From NCBI GenBank assembly GCA_013619125.1, contig JABXKS010000027.1:1-59959 (forward strand): a stretch of 59,959 bases of DNA, read 5' to 3'. The notes beneath the pieces were generated by a model. It was not told where the DNA came from, made no database searches, and was given only the letters and a program-made list of their open reading frames with translations. Origin of the DNA: Clostridiales bacterium. GTDB lineage: Bacteria > Bacillota > Clostridia > Tissierellales > GPF-1. The translations under genes and the position numbers were made by a program. Shown here piece by piece: positions 8,922-16,799 of this stretch (its first letter is position 1; every line of letters begins with the position of its first letter).

Positions 8922-9617
8922 TTGAAGATATTTGGAATTTCTGATCTTCATTTTGATATCCGATCGGAAAAACCGATGTCCATTTTTGGGAAAAATTGGG
9001 ATCAACATGAAGAAAAAATTATCGCAAATTGGAAGCAGCTTGTTGGGGAAGAGGATTTGGTTCTGCTTCCTGGCGACCTGTCTTGGGCCATGCATCTTCG
9101 GGAAGCTGTGGATCATCTTAAGCTACTTGATGAATTGCCTGGAATCAAGTGCATTGGAAAAGGAAATCATGATTATTGGTGGGAATCTTTAACAAAGATG
9201 AATCAATTGTCGTTCAAAAGCCTTCACTTTATTCATAACACTTCATTTGAAATGGGTTCAGTGGGGATTTACGGGACGCGCGGGTGGACTTCTACAGATT
9301 CTCAGCAATTTGACGAGCACGATGAAAAGATCGTGAAAAGAGAATTGCAGCGGCTAGCGCTTTCTTTGCAACAGGTGAGGAATGCAAAAACTAAGATTGC
9401 AATGCTTCATTATCCGCCATTCTCCTTCCACGGAGAGTTGAATGAATTTGGCCGAATGATCGTAGAAAATGGTACTGAAATTTGTATTTATGGTCATTTG
9501 CATGCTGAGGGTCATCGGTTCGTCCGAGAGGGAAAGTGGGGAAAGACAAGTTTTCACTGTGTCGCCTCGGATTTCTTGCAATTTGTTCCTTGTTTGATAA
9601 AGGAGATCGAAGGATGA
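8922..9617 (+). CDS. Metallophosphoesterase (predicted phosphohydrolase)
   Basis: A second calcineurin-like phosphoesterase, 231 residues and compact. Motifs are ISDLHFD at the start, LLPGDLSWA, GKGNHDYWW, MLHYPPFS and YGHLHAEGH, which together give the complete dinuclear metal site. It uses a TTG start: AGGAGG lies 7 bases upstream and the protein begins MKIFGISDLHFD exactly where family members begin. It lies 9 bases after the ATPase gene, and its stop overlaps the next start as ATGA. The substrate is unknown; it is not a DNA nuclease of the SbcD type by length. Confidence 0.85.
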   Translation: MKIFGISDLHFDIRSEKPMSIFGKNWDQHEEKIIANWKQLVGEEDLVLLPGDLSWAMHLREAVDHLKLLDELPGIKCIGKGNHDYWWESLTKMNQLSFKSLHFIHNTSFEMGSVGIYGTRGWTSTDSQQFDEHDEKIVKRELQRLALSLQQVRNAKTKIAMLHYPPFSFHGELNEFGRMIVENGTEICIYGHLHAEGHRFVREGKWGKTSFHCVASDFLQFVPCLIKEIEG

Positions 9618-10204
9618 AGGAAAGAGAAGTCAAGGTACTCGGCATCGACTTAAAGGCTGTTGAAGAACGCTTGATTCAAGTTGGTGCGGAACTGATTAAG
9701 GATGAGGATCAAATTAATTGGGTTTTCCAGGCCGCAGCTTTGGAAACAAAGGAGGGAGAAATTGGCTACCTTCGCTTACGCTCCACCCATTGCCTCACCA
9801 CAGATCAATGGACGCATGAATTAACCTTGAAGATGAAAGAATCAGCGGAAGGGTTGCGCGTTTATGAGGAAAGAACCTCTCAAATCAGCGACCCTGCAAC
9901 TGTTATTGAAATGCTCGATCTTTTGGGACATCCCCTTCGTTACCGAGGCGAGAAACATCGAAAATCTTATCGGTGGAATGGGATCGACTTTGAAATGGAT
10001 CAATGGGATCAGGAGACGTATCCGCAGCCATATTTGGAAATAGAAGTGCAGTCGGAACAGGATTTGGTAGTAGCCTTGCAATTATTGGAGATTCCAAAGG
10101 AAATGGTATCTACCAAGTCCATTGGCGATTTGCGAAAAGAATGGAGGGAAAAGCATGTTAATCAGCCAAATAACAGCGCAAAGAGTGCTGGAAACCGCGC
10201 TTGA
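9614..10204 (+). CDS. CYTH-domain protein (triphosphate-binding)
   Basis: This 196-residue protein belongs to the CYTH superfamily, which includes class IV adenylate cyclases, thiamine triphosphatases and inorganic triphosphatases. The N-terminal EREVKVL fits the signature ExExK, and later charged strands such as ELTLKMKES, RKSYRW and YLEIEVQ line the triphosphate tunnel. The ATG at 9614 overlaps the preceding stop (ATGA) and is preferred to an upstream in-frame extension. Acting on inorganic triphosphate or a nucleoside triphosphate is likely, but the true substrate is not readable from sequence. Confidence 0.85.
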   Translation: MKEREVKVLGIDLKAVEERLIQVGAELIKDEDQINWVFQAAALETKEGEIGYLRLRSTHCLTTDQWTHELTLKMKESAEGLRVYEERTSQISDPATVIEMLDLLGHPLRYRGEKHRKSYRWNGIDFEMDQWDQETYPQPYLEIEVQSEQDLVVALQLLEIPKEMVSTKSIGDLRKEWREKHVNQPNNSAKSAGNRA

Positions 10205-11555
10205 AACCGGCGCTGACTTTTCGGAAATCTTTGTTGAAAAGAAACGTGTAAACGGTGTATTGATGATCGGCGGTGCCGTTGAAACGGTACAGAGCGGTTT
10301 GGATTCAGGCTTGGGGTTGCGAATTATCTTCGGAACGCAAAGCCTCTACGGATATACCTCGGATCTCAGGGAAGAAAGCTTGCTTCGACTGGCTAAAACA
10401 CTGGCCGCAGCTGTAAATGAACCTGGAAAGCAGGTTTTGAATCCATGGATGATAAGAAATGGTGAAACAACACCCCATGGCATTGTCATTCCACCTAGTT
10501 CGATTCACATGAAGAATCGGATTGAGAGAATGAAGGAAGCACATGACTATGCAACCGCGTACGATTCTATTATTACGCAAGTTTCAGTACGTTATGCGGA
10601 CGCTGTACAGGATGTCTTGATTGCCAACAGCCAAGGAAAATGGGTTGAAGACCAACGTACGCGTACGCGATTTTCTATTAGCAGTGTTGCGGAATATCAG
10701 GGAGAAATGCAAACGGGTGGATTTTCACCGGGCGCCTTCCAAGGATATGAATTTGTTCAAAATTTAGATGTGAAAGCCGTAGCGGAAGAATCGGCGCGGG
10801 TCGCAGTAACCATGGCGAAGGCGGATCCTTGTCCGGCTGGAACCTTTCCAGTGATTATTGACAACGGCTTCGGCGGAGTTATCTTTCATGAAGCCTGTGG
10901 CCATGGCCTAGAGGCAACCTCGGTCGCAAAGAACAATTCCATCTTTTCAAATCGTTTAGGAGAGAAAATTGCATCGGAAAAAGTGACGGCGATCGATGAT
11001 GGAACCATAGAAAATGCGTGGGGAAGTAGCCTGTATGATGACGAGGGTGAATTGCAGCGCAAACGAGTTTTGATTGATCGTGGCGTTCTAAAGAGTTATA
11101 TGATCGATCATTTAAATGGAAAACGAATGGGAATGGAAGCGACAGGATCCTCACGACGGGAATCCTACAAATATGCGCCGACTTCTCGTATGAGCAATAC
11201 CTATATAGCGGCGGGCACAGACTCGGTGGAATCTATATTTGCAGCAACGGAAAATGGACTTTATGCTAAATATATGGGTGGCGGATCCGTCAATCCCATT
11301 ACGGGGGAATTCAATTTTTCCGTCATGGAAGGATATTTAGTGAAAGATGGGAAAATTGACCGGCCAGTGCGCGGCGCCACCTTGATTGGAAAGGGTTCGG
11401 ACATCTTGCATAATATCGATTTTGTTTCAAATAATTTGGCTCATGGCCAGGGAATGTGCGGATCTAGTAGTGGATCCATTCCTGCCAATGTCGGGCAGCC
11501 GATGATTCGCGTTTCCAGCATCACAGTCGGTGGTCGAAAGGGGGAGGAAGAATGA
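10155..11555 (+). CDS. tldD: TldD metalloprotease subunit
   Basis: TldD is the catalytic half of the TldD-TldE protease, a cytoplasmic complex that degrades unfolded peptides and, in enterobacteria, matures microcins and modulates gyrase toxins. The zinc motif HEACGH lies at residues 245-250, matching the family HExxxH. The ATG at 10155 is chosen because GGAGGG lies 6 bases upstream and the protein then has 466 residues, the usual size. It overlaps the CYTH gene by 50 bases and the tldE gene by 4 bases (ATGA). Confidence 0.94.
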   Translation: MLISQITAQRVLETALETGADFSEIFVEKKRVNGVLMIGGAVETVQSGLDSGLGLRIIFGTQSLYGYTSDLREESLLRLAKTLAAAVNEPGKQVLNPWMIRNGETTPHGIVIPPSSIHMKNRIERMKEAHDYATAYDSIITQVSVRYADAVQDVLIANSQGKWVEDQRTRTRFSISSVAEYQGEMQTGGFSPGAFQGYEFVQNLDVKAVAEESARVAVTMAKADPCPAGTFPVIIDNGFGGVIFHEACGHGLEATSVAKNNSIFSNRLGEKIASEKVTAIDDGTIENAWGSSLYDDEGELQRKRVLIDRGVLKSYMIDHLNGKRMGMEATGSSRRESYKYAPTSRMSNTYIAAGTDSVESIFAATENGLYAKYMGGGSVNPITGEFNFSVMEGYLVKDGKIDRPVRGATLIGKGSDILHNIDFVSNNLAHGQGMCGSSSGSIPANVGQPMIRVSSITVGGRKGEEE

Positions 11556-12895
11556 AGCAATTTTGGGAAGCCTTCCTAGTTGAATCCAGAAGACGTGGCG
11601 TTGAGGAAGTCGAAATGATGATGCAACGCTCCAAAAACTTTAGCATCAACGTTTATGAATCAGAGTTGGAGAAGTATTTGATATCGGAAGACGGTGGATA
11701 TGCTTTTCGAGGGAAGAGCAATGGCAAGATGGGTTCCGTCTATACGGAATTATTAGATTTGGAATTGATTGAAGAATTGGTTGCGGCACTGATTGAAAAT
11801 GCAGATGCGATTGATTCCGTCGATCCAGAGTTCCTATATCCAGGCTCGGGCCAGCGAATGGAGTCAGATTTGCGTCAAGAAAATGATGGAACCGAGGCTG
11901 AAAAAATCAAGTTCGCCATGGCGTTGGAAGCGGCGGCGGTTCAATATGATTCAAGAATCCATAAGGTTTCCAACAGCTTTTTCGCGGAGCAAGAGAGCGA
12001 GTACCAATTAATGAACAGCCATGGATTGGCTTGCTCCGAGCAAGATCGATACTATATGGCGTATTCGTATTTGACTGCGGAAGAGGAAAATGATCGACAA
12101 ACCGCCTTTGCATTTCAGCTCTCGCGTGATTTTCGTGAACTGAATCCAGAAACGATCGCAAAGGAAGCTGCGGCGGAAGCCATATCGATCCTTCATCCAA
12201 AAAGAATTCCTTCCGGATCCTACGAAGCAATTCTTGAAAATCGCGTTGTGGTTGATTTTCTGGAGAGCTTTGGATCCATTTTTTCAGCGGACGCGGTGCA
12301 AAAAGGATTGTCGCGAATGAAAGGTAAATTGAATGAGCAGGTCGCGTCTACAATGATAACCCTGGTAGACGATCCCACGGGTGCTGTCGGGTTCTTAACG
12401 CAACCCTTTGACTCAGAGGGCGTCAATACCCAAAAGAAAAACGTGGTGGATCAAGGGATATTGAAAACCTATTTGCACAATCTGAAAACCGCTCATAAAG
12501 CGGGTGTAGAATCCACCGGCAATGCCCATAAATCGTCTTACAAGGGATCCATGGGGATTTCTGCTTCGAACTTCTACCTTGCACCTGGGGATAGAAGCAA
12601 GTCAGCCATGTTGGCGGAAATGAAACAAGGTGTCATGATTACGGAAGTGCAGGGACTTCATTCTGGATTGAATCCGGTTTCTGGAGATTTCTCCTTGGCA
12701 GCTTCGGGCTTTTTGATCAAAGATGGAGTCAAGGACCATGCGGTTCATCAGATTACGATTGCCGGCAATTGGTTTCAATTGCTTCAAGAGATCCACGAGG
12801 TTGGCGCAGATCTTTGGTTTGGACTGCCAAGTTCAGGCGGCCATTTCGGAGCGCCGTCGATCTGGTTGAAGTCTCTCAGTATTGCGGGAGAATAG
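11552..12895 (+). CDS. tldE: TldE/PmbA metalloprotease partner subunit
   Basis: This 447-residue protein is the non-catalytic partner in the TldD-TldE heterodimer. It is homologous along its length to TldD but lacks the HExxxH motif. The C-terminal region contains MITEVQGLHSGLNPVSGDFS, a hallmark of the family. Its start overlaps the tldD stop, so the two are translationally coupled, as expected of an obligate complex. No dedicated toxin or peptide substrate gene is visible next to the pair. Confidence 0.93.
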   Translation: MKQFWEAFLVESRRRGVEEVEMMMQRSKNFSINVYESELEKYLISEDGGYAFRGKSNGKMGSVYTELLDLELIEELVAALIENADAIDSVDPEFLYPGSGQRMESDLRQENDGTEAEKIKFAMALEAAAVQYDSRIHKVSNSFFAEQESEYQLMNSHGLACSEQDRYYMAYSYLTAEEENDRQTAFAFQLSRDFRELNPETIAKEAAAEAISILHPKRIPSGSYEAILENRVVVDFLESFGSIFSADAVQKGLSRMKGKLNEQVASTMITLVDDPTGAVGFLTQPFDSEGVNTQKKNVVDQGILKTYLHNLKTAHKAGVESTGNAHKSSYKGSMGISASNFYLAPGDRSKSAMLAEMKQGVMITEVQGLHSGLNPVSGDFSLAASGFLIKDGVKDHAVHQITIAGNWFQLLQEIHEVGADLWFGLPSSGGHFGAPSIWLKSLSIAGE

Positions 12896-12896
12896 G

Positions 12897-13235
12897 ATGG
12901 AAAAGTGGACGAAGTTGTATTACCGTGCGCTGATTGTAGGATTGTTGGGTTTTGCTTGCCTTTTGCTTTGGATGAGCAATCTGGGGATTGCTTCTCCCTT
13001 GTTGATTCTGATTTATTTCGTATTTTATTTAGCGTTTAAAAATGGGTTGCAGTCATGGGTGAAGGCACAGGTTTCAAAAGAGGATCCTGAATATGAAGTT
13101 CGGCGGAATGAAGAAAAGAGCAAGCAGACAGAGACAATTAAGATGATTTTGTTTCCACGGTCTCCGTGGTATAAAAATGAGAGTATTGGCGTGTTTCTGC
13201 TTTTGATTCTTGCATTTCTTTTCGGATTTAGATAA
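12897..13235 (+). CDS. Small membrane protein of unknown function
   Basis: A predicted 112-residue protein with two adjacent hydrophobic segments near the N-terminus (ALIVGLLGFACLLLW and ASPLLILIYFVFYLAF). A charged middle, rich in Glu, Lys and Arg, follows, and a third hydrophobic stretch ends the protein (IGVFLLLILAFLF). The ATG at 12897 follows GGGAG by 7 bases and begins one base after the tldE stop, so it is probably a real operon member. I do not recognise the family. Confidence 0.7.
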   Translation: MEKWTKLYYRALIVGLLGFACLLLWMSNLGIASPLLILIYFVFYLAFKNGLQSWVKAQVSKEDPEYEVRRNEEKSKQTETIKMILFPRSPWYKNESIGVFLLLILAFLFGFR

Positions 13236-13268
13236 AATCAAGGAAACCAGTTTGGAAGGGAGTTTGGC

Positions 13269-13682
13269 ATGGAAAGATCATTGGTCATTATCAAACCTGA
13301 TGGGGTATCTCGCGGATTGATTGGAGAAATCATCAGTCGCTATGAGCGAAAAGGATTTCATATTGTAGCGGGAAAGCTGATTAAACCAGAACGAGAAATT
13401 GTGGAATATCATTATGACGTGCATCGAGGAAAGTCTTTTTTCGATGACTTAATCAATTACTTTATGGAGGGACAAATCTTTGTCTTGGTCGTAGAGGGTG
13501 AGAATGTCGTTAATTTGGTTCGTCGCATTCATGGAGATAAAGATCCAAGTTGTGCCTTGCCTGGAACCATTCGTGGGGTCTATGCCTGCAGCACGACACG
13601 CAACATTGTTCATGCTTCTGACAATTTGGGTGCAGCCGCTCGAGAAATTTCTATTTGGTTTCCCAATTTGGATGAAGATTAA
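13269..13682 (+). CDS. ndk: Nucleoside diphosphate kinase
   Basis: Ndk equalises nucleoside triphosphate pools by transferring the gamma phosphate of ATP through a phosphohistidine. The 137-residue protein starts with ERSLVIIKPDGVSRGL and has the active-site segment NIVHASDN with His115. GGAAGGGAG lies just upstream of the ATG. It is the last gene of the run that begins at galU, and a strong terminator follows directly. Confidence 0.96.
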   Translation: MERSLVIIKPDGVSRGLIGEIISRYERKGFHIVAGKLIKPEREIVEYHYDVHRGKSFFDDLINYFMEGQIFVLVVEGENVVNLVRRIHGDKDPSCALPGTIRGVYACSTTRNIVHASDNLGAAAREISIWFPNLDED

Positions 13683-13683
13683 A

Positions 13684-13718
13684 AAACAGGTAAAGCGAAA
13701 TCGCTTTACCTGTTTTTT
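13684..13718 (+). terminator. Bidirectional terminator between ndk and metQ
   Basis: AAAACAGGTAAAGCG / CGCTTTACCTGTTTT is a long perfect inverted repeat with an AAAT-type loop, flanked by A runs on the left and T runs on the right. It can end transcripts of both convergent units. Confidence 0.92.
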
Positions 13719-13757
13719 AATGTGCCGATCATGTGCATTCAATGACCTGCATTTTCT

Positions 13758-14561
13758 TTATTTTGTGAAGCTTGCCACAACGGCTCCAGCATACGTTTCC
13801 TCAATAAATGATTGGATCTCTTTTGTTTGAAGGGCTTTGATCAATGCTTGAACCTTTGGATCATTCGCATTGTCTTCGCGTGTTGTTAGGATATTGACGT
13901 AAGGCGAATTTCCATCCTCCAGCAACAAAGCATCTTCAATGGGATTAAAACCCGCTTCGATTGCATAGTTGCCATTGATAACCGAGGCATCTACATCCAC
14001 GAGGGTGCGTGGCAATTGCGCAGCCTCGATGGCTTGGATTTTTACATGCTTTGGATTCTCAACAATATCATTTTCTGTAGCTTCCAACCCTGCTTCTGGA
14101 TCCAGGGTGATCAGTCCAGCGCTCTGAAGGAGCAACAAGGCTCTGCCTCCGTTGACCGCATCGTTGGGAATGGAGATAACAGCGCCATCTGGCAAGTTCT
14201 CAAAAGAGGTGATCTCTTCTGAATATAGGCCCATGGGCTCCACATGGATCCCCGCAACGGAGACAAGAGTTAACCCTCGTTCTTCGTTGAAGTCTTCAAG
14301 ATAAGGAAGATGCTGGAAAAAATTCACATCAATCTCACCATCGTTGAGGGAAAGATTTGGTTTTACATAATCCGTGAATTCAACAATTTCCAAGTCGATC
14401 CCCTCGGCTTTCAGGAGTTCTTTGACTTGATTGAGGAGTTCCACATGGGGAACAGGGGTCGCGCCTACGCGCAAAACTTGTGACGAATCGGACGTACTTT
14501 GACAACCGAAAAGCATCATTGTGATGGCCACCAAGAGTAAGAGTTGCAATGCTTTTTTCAT
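13758..14561 (-). CDS. metQ: Methionine ABC transporter substrate-binding lipoprotein
   Basis: This 267-residue protein of the MetQ/NlpA family captures D- or L-methionine outside the membrane. The N-terminus MKKALQLLLLVAITMMLFGC is a lipoprotein signal peptide with the lipobox LFGC, so it is anchored by diacylglycerol. LRVGATPVPHVELLNQV is the family's opening motif. The start at 14561 is chosen because the AGGAGGT-type site sits just upstream. It is the last gene of metN-metI-metQ and lies under the SAM riboswitch. Confidence 0.94.
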   Translation of the reverse strand: MKKALQLLLLVAITMMLFGCQSTSDSSQVLRVGATPVPHVELLNQVKELLKAEGIDLEIVEFTDYVKPNLSLNDGEIDVNFFQHLPYLEDFNEERGLTLVSVAGIHVEPMGLYSEEITSFENLPDGAVISIPNDAVNGGRALLLLQSAGLITLDPEAGLEATENDIVENPKHVKIQAIEAAQLPRTLVDVDASVINGNYAIEAGFNPIEDALLLEDGNSPYVNILTTREDNANDPKVQALIKALQTKEIQSFIEETYAGAVVASFTK

Positions 14562-14571
14562 TTTGTACCTC

Positions 14572-15225
14572 CTATGAACGTTTTTTATATATTGCATTCG
14601 CAAGCGTGTTGCCCGCGTATTGCATCAATTGAACCAAAATAATAATGATCAGTACCGCAACAATCAAGATGCCGATTTCATAGCGATAGAATCCAAAACG
14701 AATGGCAAGATCGCCAAGTCCACCACCACCGATGGCTCCGGCCATAGCAGAATATCCAATCAGGTTAATGATCGTCATGGTAATCCCCAGTACAAGACCC
14801 GGTAGGGCTTCAGGCAATAAAACCTTTGTGATCATTTGCATGGTGGAGGCCCCTTGGGATCGACAGGCTTCTATGACACCGGCGTTGACCTCTTTCAGGG
14901 ACGATTCGACTACCCGCGCAACAAATGGCGCGGCAGCTATTGATAAGGGGATGACAGTTGCTGTCGTCCCGATGGTGGTTCCAACGATCAAACGCGATAG
15001 AGGGAACAGAAGGATCATCAGAATGATAAAGGGAATGGATCGGCTGACATTAACGATAAAACCCAAGATTCGGTGAAGAGTTGGATTTGGAGTCACGTGA
15101 TTTTCCTCACTGACAACCAATAGTACGCCTGCCGGGAGACCGATCAATACAGAGAAAATGGTTGAAAGGAAAACCATATACAGGGTTTCCAGTGTTGGAG
15201 TAAGAAACAATTGAAAATCCATCAT
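14572..15225 (-). CDS. metI: Methionine ABC transporter permease
   Basis: This 217-residue protein is the membrane-spanning subunit, with about five hydrophobic segments. The segment EACRSQGASTMQMITKVLLPEALPGL, at roughly residues 125-150, forms the EAA coupling loop that contacts MetN. The start at 15225 overlaps the metN stop and is served by GGAGGTGG 10 bases upstream. A longer in-frame reading upstream lies inside metN and is not supported. It is co-transcribed with metN and metQ. Confidence 0.94.
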   Translation of the reverse strand: MMDFQLFLTPTLETLYMVFLSTIFSVLIGLPAGVLLVVSEENHVTPNPTLHRILGFIVNVSRSIPFIILMILLFPLSRLIVGTTIGTTATVIPLSIAAAPFVARVVESSLKEVNAGVIEACRSQGASTMQMITKVLLPEALPGLVLGITMTIINLIGYSAMAGAIGGGGLGDLAIRFGFYRYEIGILIVAVLIIIILVQLMQYAGNTLANAIYKKRS

Positions 15226-16226
15226 GCTGATACCACCTCCACTTGAATGTTCTGTTGATGAAACGCATGGATACAAAACTCGATTTCTTCCTTGCTGCCA
15301 GATACTTCAACCAATAGATTCCCTACGGGCACAGTGGCGAGCTGATTGATCTCGGCCGCCAAAATATTGATTTCTACACCATATTTTTGAATGGTTCTAC
15401 TCAGCAAAGGTTCTTGGATGGAATCTCCAAGAAAGGTTAATTGCAAGCGATAGGAGGCCGCGTCTTTTGGAGCAACCTGTTTTCGATCGGGTCGCAAATG
15501 AGTGACGAAGGACCGGGTCAATTCGGTTTTTGGATGCATAAATACGGTTTCGACAGCATCGCATTCGATAACAGCACCATTTTGCATGACGGCAACACGT
15601 TCGCAAATTTCACGAATGACTTCCATTTCATGGGTAATCATGATGACAGTGAGATTCAATGTGTTTTTCAGCTCTTTGAGCAAGGTTAAAATGGATTTAG
15701 TTGTTTGGGGATCCAGGGCCGAGGTGGCTTCATCACACAATAAAATTTTAGGCCGGTTTGCGATGGCTCTTGCAATGGCTACACGTTGCTTTTGTCCGCC
15801 GCTCAGTTGAGCGGGATGCACCTTTGCTTTATCCAAAAGCCCGACTAGCCGAAGGGTTTCTTGTACACGTTCACCGATTTCCTTCTTCTTCATCCCTGCC
15901 AGTTCTAAAGGGAAGGCCACGTTTTCTTCCACGGTTCGTGATTCGAGAAGATTAAAATGTTGAAAAATCATTCCGATTTCTTTTCTCACGATATTCAACT
16001 TCAACTTATTCAGGTTGCGAAGCTCGGTGTCATCAATCCAGATTTCTCCGGAATCTGCTTCTTCCAAGCGATTGATCAGGCGAACGAGGGTTGACTTTCC
16101 AGCGCCGCTTAGCCCGATAATACCAAATATTTCTCCGGTGTTGATTTTCAGTGTGACTTGATCAACTGCTGTGATTTTCCCATCGGGATGGGGAAAGGTT
16201 TTGGTGAGTGACTTAAGATGTATCAT
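15222..16226 (-). CDS. metN: Methionine ABC transporter ATP-binding protein
   Basis: MetN powers methionine uptake. The 334-residue protein has Walker A GLSGAGKST, the signature LSGGQKQR and Walker B ILLCDEATSALD in the first 235 residues. A C-terminal NIL domain (about residues 255-334) binds methionine and inhibits transport when the cell is replete. AGGAGG precedes the ATG. As the first gene after the SAM-I riboswitch it is switched off when S-adenosylmethionine is plentiful. Confidence 0.95.
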   Translation of the reverse strand: MIHLKSLTKTFPHPDGKITAVDQVTLKINTGEIFGIIGLSGAGKSTLVRLINRLEEADSGEIWIDDTELRNLNKLKLNIVRKEIGMIFQHFNLLESRTVEENVAFPLELAGMKKKEIGERVQETLRLVGLLDKAKVHPAQLSGGQKQRVAIARAIANRPKILLCDEATSALDPQTTKSILTLLKELKNTLNLTVIMITHEMEVIREICERVAVMQNGAVIECDAVETVFMHPKTELTRSFVTHLRPDRKQVAPKDAASYRLQLTFLGDSIQEPLLSRTIQKYGVEINILAAEINQLATVPVGNLLVEVSGSKEEIEFCIHAFHQQNIQVEVVSA

Positions 16227-16239
16227 GGTTCCTCCTCAT

Positions 16240-16392
16240 AAAAAAAAGATCTCTTTCAGACGAAAGAGATCATAAAAATTCTAGACATTCTCATCTTTCG
16301 GATTTTCTCCGTAGGATTTAGCACCGTGTATCGATTGATACTGGTTGCCGGGTTTCATAGGGCCTGTCCCTCCACCGCTCTTGATAAGTTTC
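16240..16392 (-). promoter_or_regulatory. SAM-I (S-box) riboswitch with terminator, controlling metNIQ
   Basis: Read on the minus strand, the aptamer contains GGTGGAGGGACAGGCCC and ATGAAACCCGGCAACC, the conserved S-box core. Helix P1 pairs CTTATC (16383-16388) with GATGAG (16290-16295). The expression platform is an intrinsic terminator (16240-16271): GATCTCTTTC / GAAAGAGATC followed by seven T residues, just upstream of the metN ribosome binding site. Known SAM-I logic applies: SAM binding stabilises P1 and lets the terminator form. Confidence 0.95.
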
Positions 16393-16409
16393 TTATTCAA
16401 TTGAGACTA

Positions 16410-16438
16410 ATGATACTGAGTATTGAGGGGAAAGTCAA
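16410..16438 (-). promoter_or_regulatory. metNIQ promoter
   Basis: On the minus strand TTGACT (16433-16438) and TATCAT (16410-16415) are separated by exactly 17 bases. Transcription would start about 10 bases before the riboswitch aptamer. Confidence 0.8.
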
Positions 16439-16510
16439 CGTTTTTTTGAAAAATAGTGATGAAGAGTCACAAGAGAACGTTTTTTTCTCCATATAGCACA
16501 AAAAAATGAA

Positions 16511-16539
16511 TTGCTCCCCATGGAATTCCCCGTTATAAT
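16511..16539 (+). promoter_or_regulatory. Promoter of the cobamide operon
   Basis: TTGCTC (16511-16516) and TATAAT (16534-16539) are separated by 17 bases and lie just upstream of the cobalamin riboswitch. The -35 elements of this promoter and of metNIQ are about 70 bases apart, pointing away from each other. Confidence 0.8.
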
Positions 16540-16559
16540 GAGGGGGAAGTTCATAGAAC

Positions 16560-16786
16560 TATGGTGCGCGCAAGCGTTAAAAGGGAAGCTAGGTGAAATG
16601 CCTACACAGCCCCCGCTACTGTAACCGAGACGACCCCTCACATCCACTGCGAAAGCGGGAAGGGAGGGCAAGGACGATCGGGAGTCAGGAAACCTGCCAT
16701 ATTCGAACTATCAATCTTCGGAGGGAAGGTGAATGGAATGTTGAAAATGACAAACCGTATCCCCGTGGGATACGGTTCTTTTTATT
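16560..16786 (+). promoter_or_regulatory. Cobalamin riboswitch with terminator
   Basis: The aptamer shows AAAAGGGAAGCTAGGTGAAA, then CCCCCGCTACTGTAA, a GGGAAGG segment and the near-invariant GAGTCAGGAAACCTGCC (16682-16698), the B12 box. An intrinsic terminator (AACCGTATCC / GGATACGGTT with a T-rich tail, 16753-16786) lies immediately before the ribosome binding site of cbiP. By the known mechanism, bound adenosylcobalamin favours termination and so represses the downstream operon. Confidence 0.95.
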
Positions 16787-16799
16787 GGAGGTGGCATAA

